Assembly: GCA_910586285.1 (NCBI GenBank)
Contig: CAJUGR010000005.1
Span: forward strand, 11,674-23,581
Source of the DNA: an uncultured Erysipelotrichaceae bacterium
GTDB lineage: Bacteria; Bacillota_I; Bacilli_A; Erysipelotrichales; Erysipelotrichaceae
Reading direction: 5' to 3'
Length of the DNA stretch: 11,908 nt
A program made the translations under genes and the position numbers. The notes beneath the pieces were generated by a model. It ran no database searches. It saw only the letters and a program-made list of their open reading frames with translations, and was not told the origin of the DNA. Positions 1 through 8,290 of this stretch are shown here, in pieces (the stretch's first letter is position 1; each line of letters starts with the position of its first letter).

Positions 1-1111
1 GGCTATTTAAATAATAGCGGTTACCGTTAACATCGCGGAATGCATTCTTGACCGGTTTGCCATTCTCTATGAACTTCGTTCCCTTTTCATCGCTCACAAA
101 ACCGCCCCGCACATTCAATCTGCCCATTGAATCAAAGGTATACATATCACCATCTATATTTGCCGTACCATATGTTAAAGATCCGCTCGCCTGAGCATAA
201 TAAGTATCTTTCCCGATATTAAACCACTCACTGCTTTTCATAGCACCGTCACTGCCGAAATAACGCCATGCGCCATTAACAAGCAAGGTTCCGGTCTGCA
301 TCACTCCGGTGCTATTGAAGTAATAAGATTTTCCGTTGATCTTTTTTAAACCATATACAATATTTCCGGATTCATTGGCAAAATATGTTGAACCCTTATA
401 CTTAACAAATTGATTCACAGCCATCTTACCGTTAGCGTCAAAAATCTTCCATCCGTTATTCAGATAGATAATACCCGTCTGCATGACACCGCTATTGTTA
501 AAATAATAGCTATTACCATCAATTGTTGTGAATCCGAATTTCGCTCTTCCTTGACTATCAACGTAATGCTCACCGTCTTTTAGCGTAATGAATTGATTCG
601 CTGCCACTCTTCCATCCTTATAAACATAACGCCAAGCATTTTCAATAATCTGAAAACCCTCTTGATTTGCGCCATTAGGGGTCAGATAGTAAAGCGTTCC
701 GTTAATCGTCTGCAGCCCCGTAACCACATTACCGTTATCATCGTAAGAATAATGTCGACTGCCGAGAATGAATTGTTTATTTTTAATCGGCGCGCCACTG
801 GCCATCACATATTGTGAGCCGTCATACGTCAGCCAATCATTGGTAAGCTTTCCTGTGCCATCAAACACATATTCCTTCCCATCAATTACTTTTTTTCCAT
901 ATGTAACGTTACCATTTTCATCAATATAATAGGTACCGTCTACATATACCCAAGCATTGCTTACCTTGTCACCGTTATTGTCATAATAGTTCCAATTTTG
1001 CCCCTGCTGTACAAAAATATTTTGATAACCCTTGGCACTAACATTCATAACGCTACAACCGAGAATTATCGCAAATACCAATCCGACAGCACTATAAAAT
1101 ACCTTTTTCAT
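1..1111 (-). CDS. Secreted cell-wall-binding repeat protein (C-terminus cut off by window edge)
   Basis: 370 codons read open to the left edge, so the C-terminus is missing. The ATG at 1111 follows an AGGTGAG ribosome site. Residues 1-26 form a signal peptide with lysines at 2-3, a hydrophobic core and likely cleavage after VSA (residue 26). A cysteine at 19 in ILGC is a poor alternative lipobox. The rest is repeats of the glucan/choline-binding type (Pfam CW_binding_1-like), rich in Tyr, Trp, Gly and Asn, with units such as INGKSYYFNSTGVMQTG and NGAWRYFGSDG. From residue 152 the glycine-centred pattern repeats every 61 residues, each period holding two longer sub-units and one short one. No catalytic domain or sorting signal is visible; either could lie in the missing part. 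Such modules hold surface proteins or hydrolases on wall polymers; the ligand here is unknown. It has its own promoter and lies 101 bp beyond the polysaccharide block. Confidence 0.85.
   Translation of the reverse strand, partial: MKKVFYSAVGLVFAIILGCSVMNVSAKGYQNIFVQQGQNWNYYDNNGDKVSNAWVYVDGTYYIDENGNVTYGKKVIDGKEYVFDGTGKLTNDWLTYDGSQYVMASGAPIKNKQFILGSRHYSYDDNGNVVTGLQTINGTLYYLTPNGANQEGFQIIENAWRYVYKDGRVAANQFITLKDGEHYVDSQGRAKFGFTTIDGNSYYFNNSGVMQTGIIYLNNGWKIFDANGKMAVNQFVKYKGSTYFANESGNIVYGLKKINGKSYYFNSTGVMQTGTLLVNGAWRYFGSDGAMKSSEWFNIGKDTYYAQASGSLTYGTANIDGDMYTFDSMGRLNVRGGFVSDEKGTKFIENGKPVKNAFRDVNGNRYYLNS
107..655 (-). repeat. Three tandem 183-bp coding repeats (61-aa wall-binding period)
   Basis: Equivalent glycine (or substituted) codons fall at 656-658, 473-475, 290-292 and 107-109, exactly 183 bp apart, giving three consecutive in-frame periods. 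The best-matching parts encode GVMQTG preceded by SYYFN, with near-identical DNA around 294-345 and 477-528. Farther right (836-656) a weaker copy has a 60-residue period. This points to growth of the binding domain by in-frame tandem duplication followed by divergence. Confidence 0.75.
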
Positions 1112-1133
1112 ACCTCTCACCTACTTGCTTTAT

Positions 1134-1161
1134 ATTTTAACATAAAATAAAGATATGGCAA
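1134..1161 (-). promoter_or_regulatory. Promoter of the wall-binding protein gene
   Basis: Read on the minus strand, a -35 TTGCCA (1161-1156) and a -10 TAAAAT (1139-1134) are 16 bp apart. The -10 is preceded by TGT, giving an extended -10 (TGN). Transcription would start near 1127, leaving a short leader that contains the AGGTGAG ribosome site. This suggests the gene can be transcribed separately from the polysaccharide operon before it. Confidence 0.55.
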
Positions 1162-1175
1162 GCGTTTTTACGCTT
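1160..1175 (-). repeat. Short inverted repeat between operon end and next gene
   Basis: AAGCGT and ACGCTT form a perfect 6-bp stem with a 4-base loop, 38 bp past the stop codon of the last operon gene. It lacks the T-run expected after an intrinsic terminator on either strand, so it is at best a weak terminator. It touches the -35 of the promoter next to it. Confidence 0.4.
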
Positions 1176-1212
1176 TTAAAACGATGTCGTGATACGGCAT
1201 TCAAGCATCCCT

Positions 1213-3171
1213 TTATAAACCCTGATGATAAGCAAGAATATAATAGGTGAAGATCTCATTTTCGGTGGAAACAGTTTGAAGAAGCTCACATCCAAAGTTC
1301 TCCTGCAAGGAATTTGCTGCATCTTTTTTCCCTGTAACGATGATATCAACAGGATATTCCTTTAATAATTCCTTAAGTTTTTCGATTTTTTCCTTACTAT
1401 GATTATATTTCACAAAGTCTTCAAAAATCATTTGTTTTTCTAAATCAAAATTCTTATAAACTATATTATCATCCATATCCCCAAAACGATGGATCGCAGT
1501 TATTACCTTTATATTATTCGCTTCGATTCTAAGACTGGTCGCCATCGCATGGGCATGATTATGACTTGATGTAACCCATGAATCACTCAACACAATAAGA
1601 TCCGATTCTTGGGCTATTTCGGATAATGCCTCACTCAATTCAATAGTCGATTCCGGAATCAATCGAGGATTTTCCTTTAACAGGAGAACAGAGTTTCCCA
1701 ATCCGATATTAACATTATGACTGATCGTAAACACAATAAAAATACAAGTCGTTGCGCCCAAGTAAATGCTTTTTAAGTAAATCTCTTTGAGTCGATACTG
1801 CGTAAATAACAATCCTGCGTAAATCCCTGCACAAACGACACTCATAAATCCAAGTGTGGTTACGGCTCTTCCTGCCACAAAAGTATAAATTGCAGTATTC
1901 AAAAACAAATGATTGATGCCGGGAAAGAAAATAAGCAAATGAAAGAATCCCAATGCCCAGCTCCAATGAACCAACTGTTTCTGATCTTTCAAGATATAGG
2001 TCACAAAAAGAATGACGGCGATCGCCCCCAAGATAAGCGGACTCGAAAAATATGTTTTTGTGGCGGAACTCATAAAGACCTGAATATCAGAATAGGATGA
2101 AACAATTCCGGGAATTAAGGCCAAAAGGACAAATACCATCAGTATCATAAACATCGCTATCTTTTTATCTTTTATATTCTTCCAAATGAGATCAAGTAAA
2201 TAAAGGACACCACACAAGACAATTAAAGGTAATGCCTGTGATGACTTTGACATCAAAACCAGACTGATACATCCGAATACACCGACTGAAGTTATACTGG
2301 CATTTTTATAATGAGACATGGGAATAAACAGCAGTAAAAGACCAACAGATTGAATAACGCCGGAGCCATACCAAATAGCCGTTGAAAAGTGCCAACCATC
2401 CTGTTGTGTCAAAATATGATGGTTCGCAAGTGTCTCCGAGGGCAGCGCAAAAATAAATATCGTCAATAAGAAATACAGACAGATGTGCGGCAAAATCTTT
2501 TTTTCTTGCTTCCAGTAATAGATCAATTCCATAAAACCACACAGTGTTAAAAAATAATTAAAATAGGCCATCGCTGCTTTACAAAAAACAGAAGGAAAAA
2601 TACCGAGCAGATTGCTCCAAAAGGCGTAATCAAGCTCAAAGGTATTCAGACAGCGAGCCAATCCAAGATCTGAATGAAAACCAGTCGCATAACTGATATC
2701 ATATTGATTTCCCAGATAGGGAGCCTGTGCTACCTTTAACAAATACCAACCGTCATCCTGATGATTTCCCACCCATAAATAATTGGTCATCATCAAAGCA
2801 CACGCAAGTAAGCCAAACGAAATGATATAAAGCAAATAATACTTTGAAAAATGTTGTTTTATGATTTGCCTGATATCATCTTTTTCATATGAATTTTTCC
2901 ATTTTTCATACATAATATAGATACAGAGCATAACAAACAAAATCATATATATCTTATAAACGATATAGTCGATTTTAAACAGTTGCACAAAAACAGCACC
3001 TATCATTTGTATCAACGAATATGCCAAATAGCCGTATATCAAATTCAAAGTGAAACGATCACGGTGACTGACTTTTTTTCCTAGAACTTGGAGCATAGTG
3101 ATAAAGAATATCAGAAATAAGAAGCTTTTTATATAATCCATAAAGTTTTCGTGAAACAATGAGAGTTTCAC
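1213..3171 (-). CDS. Large polytopic membrane protein, GT-C-like or polymerase-like, paralogue of the preceding gene
   Basis: 652 aa starting at GTG (3171), chosen because GGAGG lies 4 bases upstream; the next Met (residue 11) has no ribosome site. There are about 13-14 hydrophobic segments, roughly at 13-30, 41-63, 68-89, 111-130, 194-220, 226-243, 269-286, 291-307, 312-330, 337-357, 377-395, 403-418, 437-457 and 466-484. A soluble tail follows (485-652). Conserved with the paralogue are QDDGWYL (138-144, Asp139-Asp140), NTFE (176-179), SKSSQALP (308-315), NHLFL (420-424) and DAANSL (617-622). An acidic pair in an outer loop plus a large C-terminal domain recalls GT-C glycosyltransferases that use lipid-linked sugars, but the fold is not proven. 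A Wzy-type polymerase role is the main alternative. It sits 18 bp after the previous stop and ends the operon. Confidence 0.75.
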   Translation of the reverse strand: MKLSLFHENFMDYIKSFLFLIFFITMLQVLGKKVSHRDRFTLNLIYGYLAYSLIQMIGAVFVQLFKIDYIVYKIYMILFVMLCIYIMYEKWKNSYEKDDIRQIIKQHFSKYYLLYIISFGLLACALMMTNYLWVGNHQDDGWYLLKVAQAPYLGNQYDISYATGFHSDLGLARCLNTFELDYAFWSNLLGIFPSVFCKAAMAYFNYFLTLCGFMELIYYWKQEKKILPHICLYFLLTIFIFALPSETLANHHILTQQDGWHFSTAIWYGSGVIQSVGLLLLFIPMSHYKNASITSVGVFGCISLVLMSKSSQALPLIVLCGVLYLLDLIWKNIKDKKIAMFMILMVFVLLALIPGIVSSYSDIQVFMSSATKTYFSSPLILGAIAVILFVTYILKDQKQLVHWSWALGFFHLLIFFPGINHLFLNTAIYTFVAGRAVTTLGFMSVVCAGIYAGLLFTQYRLKEIYLKSIYLGATTCIFIVFTISHNVNIGLGNSVLLLKENPRLIPESTIELSEALSEIAQESDLIVLSDSWVTSSHNHAHAMATSLRIEANNIKVITAIHRFGDMDDNIVYKNFDLEKQMIFEDFVKYNHSKEKIEKLKELLKEYPVDIIVTGKKDAANSLQENFGCELLQTVSTENEIFTYYILAYHQGL

Positions 3172-3189
3172 TCCTCCTCCCTTCGCTGT

Positions 3190-5082
3190 TTATTGCTTTA
3201 ACAAAATATAATAGGTAAACGTATCATCCAACGGTACCTGTTCCTCAATTCGATAACCCAGCGATCCCAAGCTATTTGCCGCATCTTCATAGGTCACAAT
3301 AATACAGTTGATCGGAAATCTATCCAGGACTGATTTCAGTTTATCGTTGTTTCTGTCTTCTCCCGAATTATACATATCAAAGATTAGCTGATCCTTCTCG
3401 GTATATGACGCAAAAGGAAGGCCCTCATCAATATCGGGATAACGTCCACAGGCGCCGATGGAATAAATATCAAAGGCCTGATAGCGTAATGATGTTGCCG
3501 GTGAATGAGGAATATTATAGTTCTTGAACCACATTGGTGAGAGGACATATAACGGTTCTTCACGATTTTGTTTCATTTTTTCCAGTTTTTCACCCAATTC
3601 CATCGTCGCTTTCGGCATTAAGTAATCATGCTCCATCAAAATCCGTACACTGAATTTTAATCCATGATGACTTTGTATATATTTCAATGGATAATTCACA
3701 CAAATGCAGGCGACAATAAAATATAATATATAATATACAAGCCTTTTATTTATGTACTTTGACATCCCGATAAAAATATAGAGAGACGCGCTCATAATAA
3801 TCGTAAAATAATACAAGGTAACCATACGATTTGCGACAAAATCATAAAAACTGAGTATTAAAAACAAATGATTGAGTCGGGGTATGAAGATAAGACCCCC
3901 AATCAACAATATCCAAATGCTCCATTTTCTCATTTTATAGTTGCCAAAATAAACTGCAATCAAAATCACCAGAATTGAAACAATCAATATCAGCGAATGC
4001 ATATTCTCAACGATAAGGGCTTGAATTCCTGCCGCTCTTGTTTGCAGCCGGGTAGGAAGCGGAACCAAAACACACCCGAATATCAACACTCCTATACCAG
4101 CCAATAATTTAACATTATTGTATTTTTGGAAAGCAGAAATCAGATACAAAATAAGCGTACTCATACATACAAGAAAGATCAGGGGCAGCGCTTGTGATGA
4201 TTTGGATATCAGCGCACAGGAAGTAATGCCCAAAAGAAAGAATCTTTCTGTCATTGTTATTTCTTTTTTTAAAAGCGGTGTCATCAACATGAAAAATCCC
4301 GCCGTTCTGACCAAAGTAGAGCCATACCACATCGCAGAATTAAACTGCCAAGCATCCACCATCACAATCATATGATTTTCCAGCATCACTTCCTGATAGA
4401 TTCCGAAAAACAACACCGGTATTAATACATAAATCAAAAGATTTTTCATTTTGCCGGAATCCATCATCTGATAAAACCAATATATAGAATTCAGCAGTAA
4501 TACATAATGAATAAACGATAAGAATACTTTCGCATATATGGCTGCTTCCATACCTAAAAGCTGACAGAAAAAAGCTGCTTCTATTTCAAACGTATTTAAA
4601 TTCCGCACAATAGTACTTGGTGCTAAAAAACCTGTCGCATAATTATAATCAACATAAGAGGAAACATAAGGAGCCATTGCGATCTTATTTAAATAATACC
4701 CGTCATCAGTATTATTTCCGTTCCAAATATAATCTAAATTCATCAATGCCAAAAACACCAAAACAAGAGCAACTGTGTACAGAATCCAATATTCTCGCAT
4801 ATGCGAAATAAGCTGGCTACAATGAATGGTTATTTTACTTTGATATAAGTTATATATGATAAATGTCAATAAGCATATCATAAACAGTTGATAAACAAGC
4901 CACGGCAACCGCATTTGTTGGCAAAGAAACCCACCAAAAAATTGTAAAGCGGTATATAATATAAATCCGATGATAAGATTTTCAGAAAAGTTATCAGATC
5001 GGATGATACTTTTTCCAAACATGGATATCAGAATTAAAAACAAGACGACAAAGATCAGTCCTTTGACATATTCCAATATCAT
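3190..5082 (-). CDS. Large polytopic membrane protein, GT-C-like or polymerase-like, first of a paralogous pair
   Basis: 630 aa from the ATG at 5082. An in-frame ATG two codons earlier (5088) is only 1 base from GGAGG (5090-5094), while 5082 is 7 bases away, so 5082 is preferred. The layout matches the following gene: several N-terminal membrane helices, an outer loop with TDDGYYL (Asp128-Asp129, counted from 5088), NTFE (165-168), SKSSQALP (295-302), NHLFL (406-410), then a soluble C-terminal domain from about 472 with ATSLR and DAANSL. The function is not established. It resembles large uncharacterised membrane proteins found in polysaccharide loci (possibly the family labelled DUF6077, from memory). 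The acidic pair and topology fit a lipid-sugar-dependent glycosyltransferase facing outward. It lies 21 bp after the GT2 gene, within the operon. Confidence 0.75.
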   Translation of the reverse strand: MILEYVKGLIFVVLFLILISMFGKSIIRSDNFSENLIIGFILYTALQFFGGFLCQQMRLPWLVYQLFMICLLTFIIYNLYQSKITIHCSQLISHMREYWILYTVALVLVFLALMNLDYIWNGNNTDDGYYLNKIAMAPYVSSYVDYNYATGFLAPSTIVRNLNTFEIEAAFFCQLLGMEAAIYAKVFLSFIHYVLLLNSIYWFYQMMDSGKMKNLLIYVLIPVLFFGIYQEVMLENHMIVMVDAWQFNSAMWYGSTLVRTAGFFMLMTPLLKKEITMTERFFLLGITSCALISKSSQALPLIFLVCMSTLILYLISAFQKYNNVKLLAGIGVLIFGCVLVPLPTRLQTRAAGIQALIVENMHSLILIVSILVILIAVYFGNYKMRKWSIWILLIGGLIFIPRLNHLFLILSFYDFVANRMVTLYYFTIIMSASLYIFIGMSKYINKRLVYYILYFIVACICVNYPLKYIQSHHGLKFSVRILMEHDYLMPKATMELGEKLEKMKQNREEPLYVLSPMWFKNYNIPHSPATSLRYQAFDIYSIGACGRYPDIDEGLPFASYTEKDQLIFDMYNSGEDRNNDKLKSVLDRFPINCIIVTYEDAANSLGSLGYRIEEQVPLDDTFTYYILLKQ

Positions 5083-5103
5083 GTACATTCCTCCCTATCT
5101 CAA

Positions 5104-6051
5104 TTATTTAATGAGTCTATCATTCAATAAGCGAACAAAATAAAGTATGGACTGAAATAAAAAGTCCGGTGTCAGAGCCAATACGATTTCGAATTTTGCA
5201 ACATCCAAGGAAAGATAACGATATTTCCATAAATCCTTAATATTGTGATTTTTTCTTGCATAAGCAAATTTTTTGACTTCCTGCAGATCCTTATAATCGG
5301 GATATTTTTTTTCAAAATCTGAAATGATTCCGATATGATCCAGTACTCTTTGTTCCATATAATCCTGCTTAGAACGGATTCCTTTTAACGTTCCGCTTAC
5401 ATTTTTGCCATGCCTACGATATTTTACCAGCGGCTGCTCCAGAAAGGAAACTTTACCCTCTGCGCTGGCACAAGCAATCACCCATTTGTCATGTCCTGTA
5501 TATTCAGAAAAAGGCATGGCTTTTCTGGCTATTTCTCCACTGATAACAATGGACATCCCAACCGCATAACAAATAAACATATTATACTTACAAATATCTT
5601 CTCCGGTATGCCATGAGTCATATTGCTTATGGCTGACAGCGCGAACCGAGGGACAAATAATTTCATCCTGTGCATCAATAATCATACGATCTGTTGCGAC
5701 CAATAGCGATCCGCTTGCTTTCAATTCATTAACACATTTTTCAATTTTTTCCGGCAGCCATATATCGTCTTGATCACAGAATGCAATGTAAGCACCGGTT
5801 GTATTTTTTACCAATCTTTCAAATGCTTTTGTATAACCCAAATTACGGTCTTGATAAGGAAGAATACGATAGGGTATCTTGGTAAGCTTACGTTCAAACA
5901 CCGCTCTATCGCAACGCTCTTCAACACAATCATCGTGAATTATTACTTCGATATTCGGATAAGTTTGTTCATTCAAAGATTCCAACTGTTTTTCCAAAAA
6001 CTCTATATTTGGCTTATATACCGACAATACGATATCTACTTTCTCATTCAT
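5104..6051 (-). CDS. GT2 glycosyltransferase, rhamnosyltransferase type
   Basis: 315 aa with a GT-A fold at the N-terminus. The strand VDIVLSVYKP opens the nucleotide-binding domain, IIHDDC (37-42) occupies the position of the usual DDGSxD motif, and CDQDDIW (92-98) carries the metal/nucleotide-binding acidic motif. GHDKW (186-190) probably provides the catalytic base, and YRRHGKNVSG (211-220) is typical of cytoplasmic GT2 enzymes that add rhamnose or related sugars. With rfbB/rfbD nearby, dTDP-rhamnose is a plausible donor, but specificity cannot be read from sequence. The C-terminus is basic with a short hydrophobic stretch, consistent with membrane association. The start overlaps the flippase stop by 8 bp, implying translational coupling. 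A GAGGG about 10 bases upstream is a weak ribosome site. Confidence 0.85.
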   Translation of the reverse strand: MNEKVDIVLSVYKPNIEFLEKQLESLNEQTYPNIEVIIHDDCVEERCDRAVFERKLTKIPYRILPYQDRNLGYTKAFERLVKNTTGAYIAFCDQDDIWLPEKIEKCVNELKASGSLLVATDRMIIDAQDEIICPSVRAVSHKQYDSWHTGEDICKYNMFICYAVGMSIVISGEIARKAMPFSEYTGHDKWVIACASAEGKVSFLEQPLVKYRRHGKNVSGTLKGIRSKQDYMEQRVLDHIGIISDFEKKYPDYKDLQEVKKFAYARKNHNIKDLWKYRYLSLDVAKFEIVLALTPDFLFQSILYFVRLLNDRLIK

Positions 6052-7321
6052 CTTGATCTGCCCTCACTTTTTGCTTATAGCTGACATAAATAAACAGCAT
6101 AAACAGCAAACACATACATAGTGATAATCCTGCATACAACAAAGCTGTTCCGATCAAACCAAATTGCAAGATCAGTTGATGAGAAGCCAGGATACCGAAC
6201 AATGCCGTAACAAAATAACCAATCAATAATTTGTTTTGCGCTCGTTGTACTGTAAGAATCACATTAAGAAAAGCCGCAACGGTATTCAATCCGCCACCGA
6301 TCAGCATAATGATAAACGATATCATATATATTTCCAGTGAGATTCCGTAAATCATTCCCAATAGCTTTAATCCGATCAGATAACCGCCTATTATAACTAA
6401 TAAAGTTAAGATAACAATTACAATTATTTGTTTTGCAATTTTTTTAAAGAAAACCGGATATTGACAATCATAATAATCGCGTGATAAACCGTTGATCATT
6501 GGACGATAAATAACCACACTTAACATATTTATTGTCACAACCGGCAAAACCAAAATGCCATACACAGACTGCATCTCATCGCCAAAGATTTCATCAATGG
6601 CATATTTCGGAAGATTAACAATATAAGTACTGATGTAATTACTTAAGCAGACCGGCAAACATACGAGAAAAAGACTTCTTAAATTCTCCTTATTGATTGT
6701 CAAATGTTCTTGTACAAAATGAGGTATCATCATTTTATTTTGCATGATACAAACCAGAAATGACAAAAGTGTTGATACGGATAACGAAACAACCAAATCT
6801 CTGGTCAAAATTAAGATGATCGCAAAGGATAATAAGGTGATAATGAAACGTGAAGCTTGTAAAATACTTCCGATATCCAGTCTGTTATAACGATGATATT
6901 CGCCATGAAATAAGTCCTCTATCGCTTCAATGCTTTTAAATAAACCAAACAAAAGAATGATTGCGATTTTATTCAAATCATACCCCTGGAAAAATGTATA
7001 GTACAATAACAGCAGATACATTGCCAAACCGGATACCATGCGTAAATACAAATAATCGCTAAACGAAAATTCGTTGGTAACATCGGAGGCATGAATGTTT
7101 CTGACCCCGAATGCTCCGACCACTAAACATTGATAAGCATAAGCAGAGGCAATAGAAAAAACGCCGACATCATCCATTCCGACAAGATGCCCGATTAAGA
7201 ACATAAGAACGGCGCTATATGAAGCATTCATCACACTGGTAACCAAATTCCAAAATGTCGTACGCCGTATGATCTTATCATCATCTACATTTAACAGCCA
7301 GCTGATAACCTTACTTTTCAT
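6044..7321 (-). CDS. Wzx-like polysaccharide repeat-unit flippase
   Basis: 425 aa from the ATG at 7321. An upstream in-frame start at 7378 would overlap the preceding gene by 61 bp. The chosen ATG has AAGGAAG about 8 bases upstream and forms an ATGA overlap (7318-7321) with the stop of the preceding gene, a classic coupling arrangement. The protein has about twelve hydrophobic helices, an N-terminal cytoplasmic stretch rich in charged residues (DDDKIIRRTTFWN), and the overall pattern of the Polysacc_synt/MATE-like oligosaccharide flippases. It would move the undecaprenyl-linked repeat unit across the membrane. Its place among glycosyltransferases supports this. The substrate structure is unknown, and a lipid II or teichoic-acid exporter is less likely in this setting. 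Confidence 0.85.
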   Translation of the reverse strand: MKSKVISWLLNVDDDKIIRRTTFWNLVTSVMNASYSAVLMFLIGHLVGMDDVGVFSIASAYAYQCLVVGAFGVRNIHASDVTNEFSFSDYLYLRMVSGLAMYLLLLYYTFFQGYDLNKIAIILLFGLFKSIEAIEDLFHGEYHRYNRLDIGSILQASRFIITLLSFAIILILTRDLVVSLSVSTLLSFLVCIMQNKMMIPHFVQEHLTINKENLRSLFLVCLPVCLSNYISTYIVNLPKYAIDEIFGDEMQSVYGILVLPVVTINMLSVVIYRPMINGLSRDYYDCQYPVFFKKIAKQIIVIVILTLLVIIGGYLIGLKLLGMIYGISLEIYMISFIIMLIGGGLNTVAAFLNVILTVQRAQNKLLIGYFVTALFGILASHQLILQFGLIGTALLYAGLSLCMCLLFMLFIYVSYKQKVRADQDE

Positions 7322-8283
7322 GATACTTTCTTCCTTTGGGTTCGATAAAACAGGCGCACAAACATCGTTGATCCCCATCCTTTTTCTTTCAAATATTCAT
7401 TATTTTTACTGCATTGATACCGATTGGTAAAATCGCTGCATAAGCGAATTGCCTGCATCAGGGAATACTGAGTACTCTTCCACATTCGATACGACGTCCC
7501 GATCATCACGTGATACAGGCATAAATAATCCAGTTCTTTCTTATACTTTTTTACTAACCCCTTTTCCGCATATGCCTGGTAAATAAAATCATATACCTTA
7601 AACATATCGGTTACTTTGCTTGATTTCGAAGTCATTGTCGTGTTGTCGTGAACATAATAATGATATAAACTTTCCGGTACTTGTACAATGCTTGGATCAC
7701 AGCTTAACAGCTTTTGTGTAAACATTTGATCTTCATAAATATAACCCTTTAAAAATTCAATTTTATTGCTTGCCAAAAACGATCGTTTAATCAACTTACA
7801 GTATGGTGCCCCATGAAGATAACAAATAATTTCCGGATGCTGTGCAATATGTACTTTTCCTTCCAGATGAAGCTGCGTATCATACTTAAACTTATTCGTA
7901 ATCTTTTTTTCTTTATCAAATATTCTCAGGAAATCACATATTGCCATATCTGCATCAAAAGCCGCAGCCCTCTCATATAATTTTTCCAGAAGCGACTCCT
8001 TCAAGGTATCATCACTGTCCGCAAATGTCACATAGGTTCCTCGTGCATGATCGATCCCCACATTTCTGGCATTTGCCTGACCACCATTGTTAATCGAGAT
8101 AATATTCATTTTATCCTTATATTTTTCTGCATATTGATTTAAAATATCGAGCGAATGATCAGTGGATCCATCATTGATACAAATGAGTTCAAAATCCTGA
8201 AAAGACTGATGAAACACACTTTCCAGACAAGCAGAGAGATATTTTTCACTGTTATAAACAGGCATGATAATACTGATTTCCAT
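7318..8283 (-). CDS. GT2 family glycosyltransferase
   Basis: 321 aa. The start at 8283 places ISIIMPVYN at the N-terminus as in most GT2 enzymes. An in-frame GTG at 8307 would overlap licD and lacks a ribosome site. AAGGAG lies 14 bases before the ATG, rather far, so coupling to the licD stop 7 bp upstream may help initiation. Visible motifs are INDGSTD (36-42), NNGGQANARNVG (65-76) and ADSDD (88-92) for donor and metal binding, and YIYEDQ (181-186) with the likely catalytic base. The C-terminal third (about 200-321) is helical and tyrosine-rich. It probably adds one sugar of the repeat unit in the cytoplasm; donor and acceptor are unknown. Confidence 0.88.
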   Translation of the reverse strand: MEISIIMPVYNSEKYLSACLESVFHQSFQDFELICINDGSTDHSLDILNQYAEKYKDKMNIISINNGGQANARNVGIDHARGTYVTFADSDDTLKESLLEKLYERAAAFDADMAICDFLRIFDKEKKITNKFKYDTQLHLEGKVHIAQHPEIICYLHGAPYCKLIKRSFLASNKIEFLKGYIYEDQMFTQKLLSCDPSIVQVPESLYHYYVHDNTTMTSKSSKVTDMFKVYDFIYQAYAEKGLVKKYKKELDYLCLYHVMIGTSYRMWKSTQYSLMQAIRLCSDFTNRYQCSKNNEYLKEKGWGSTMFVRLFYRTQRKKVS

Positions 8284-8290
8284 AAAACTT

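Noticed and set aside
1160..1175. Hairpin as the operon's intrinsic terminator
   Set aside because: The 6-bp stem is not followed by a T-run on either strand, and it borders a promoter -35; kept only as an inverted repeat.
4118..4375. 85-codon plus-strand frame inside the 630-aa gene
   Set aside because: It is an antisense shadow of a membrane-protein gene that has conserved paralogue motifs; no ribosome site.
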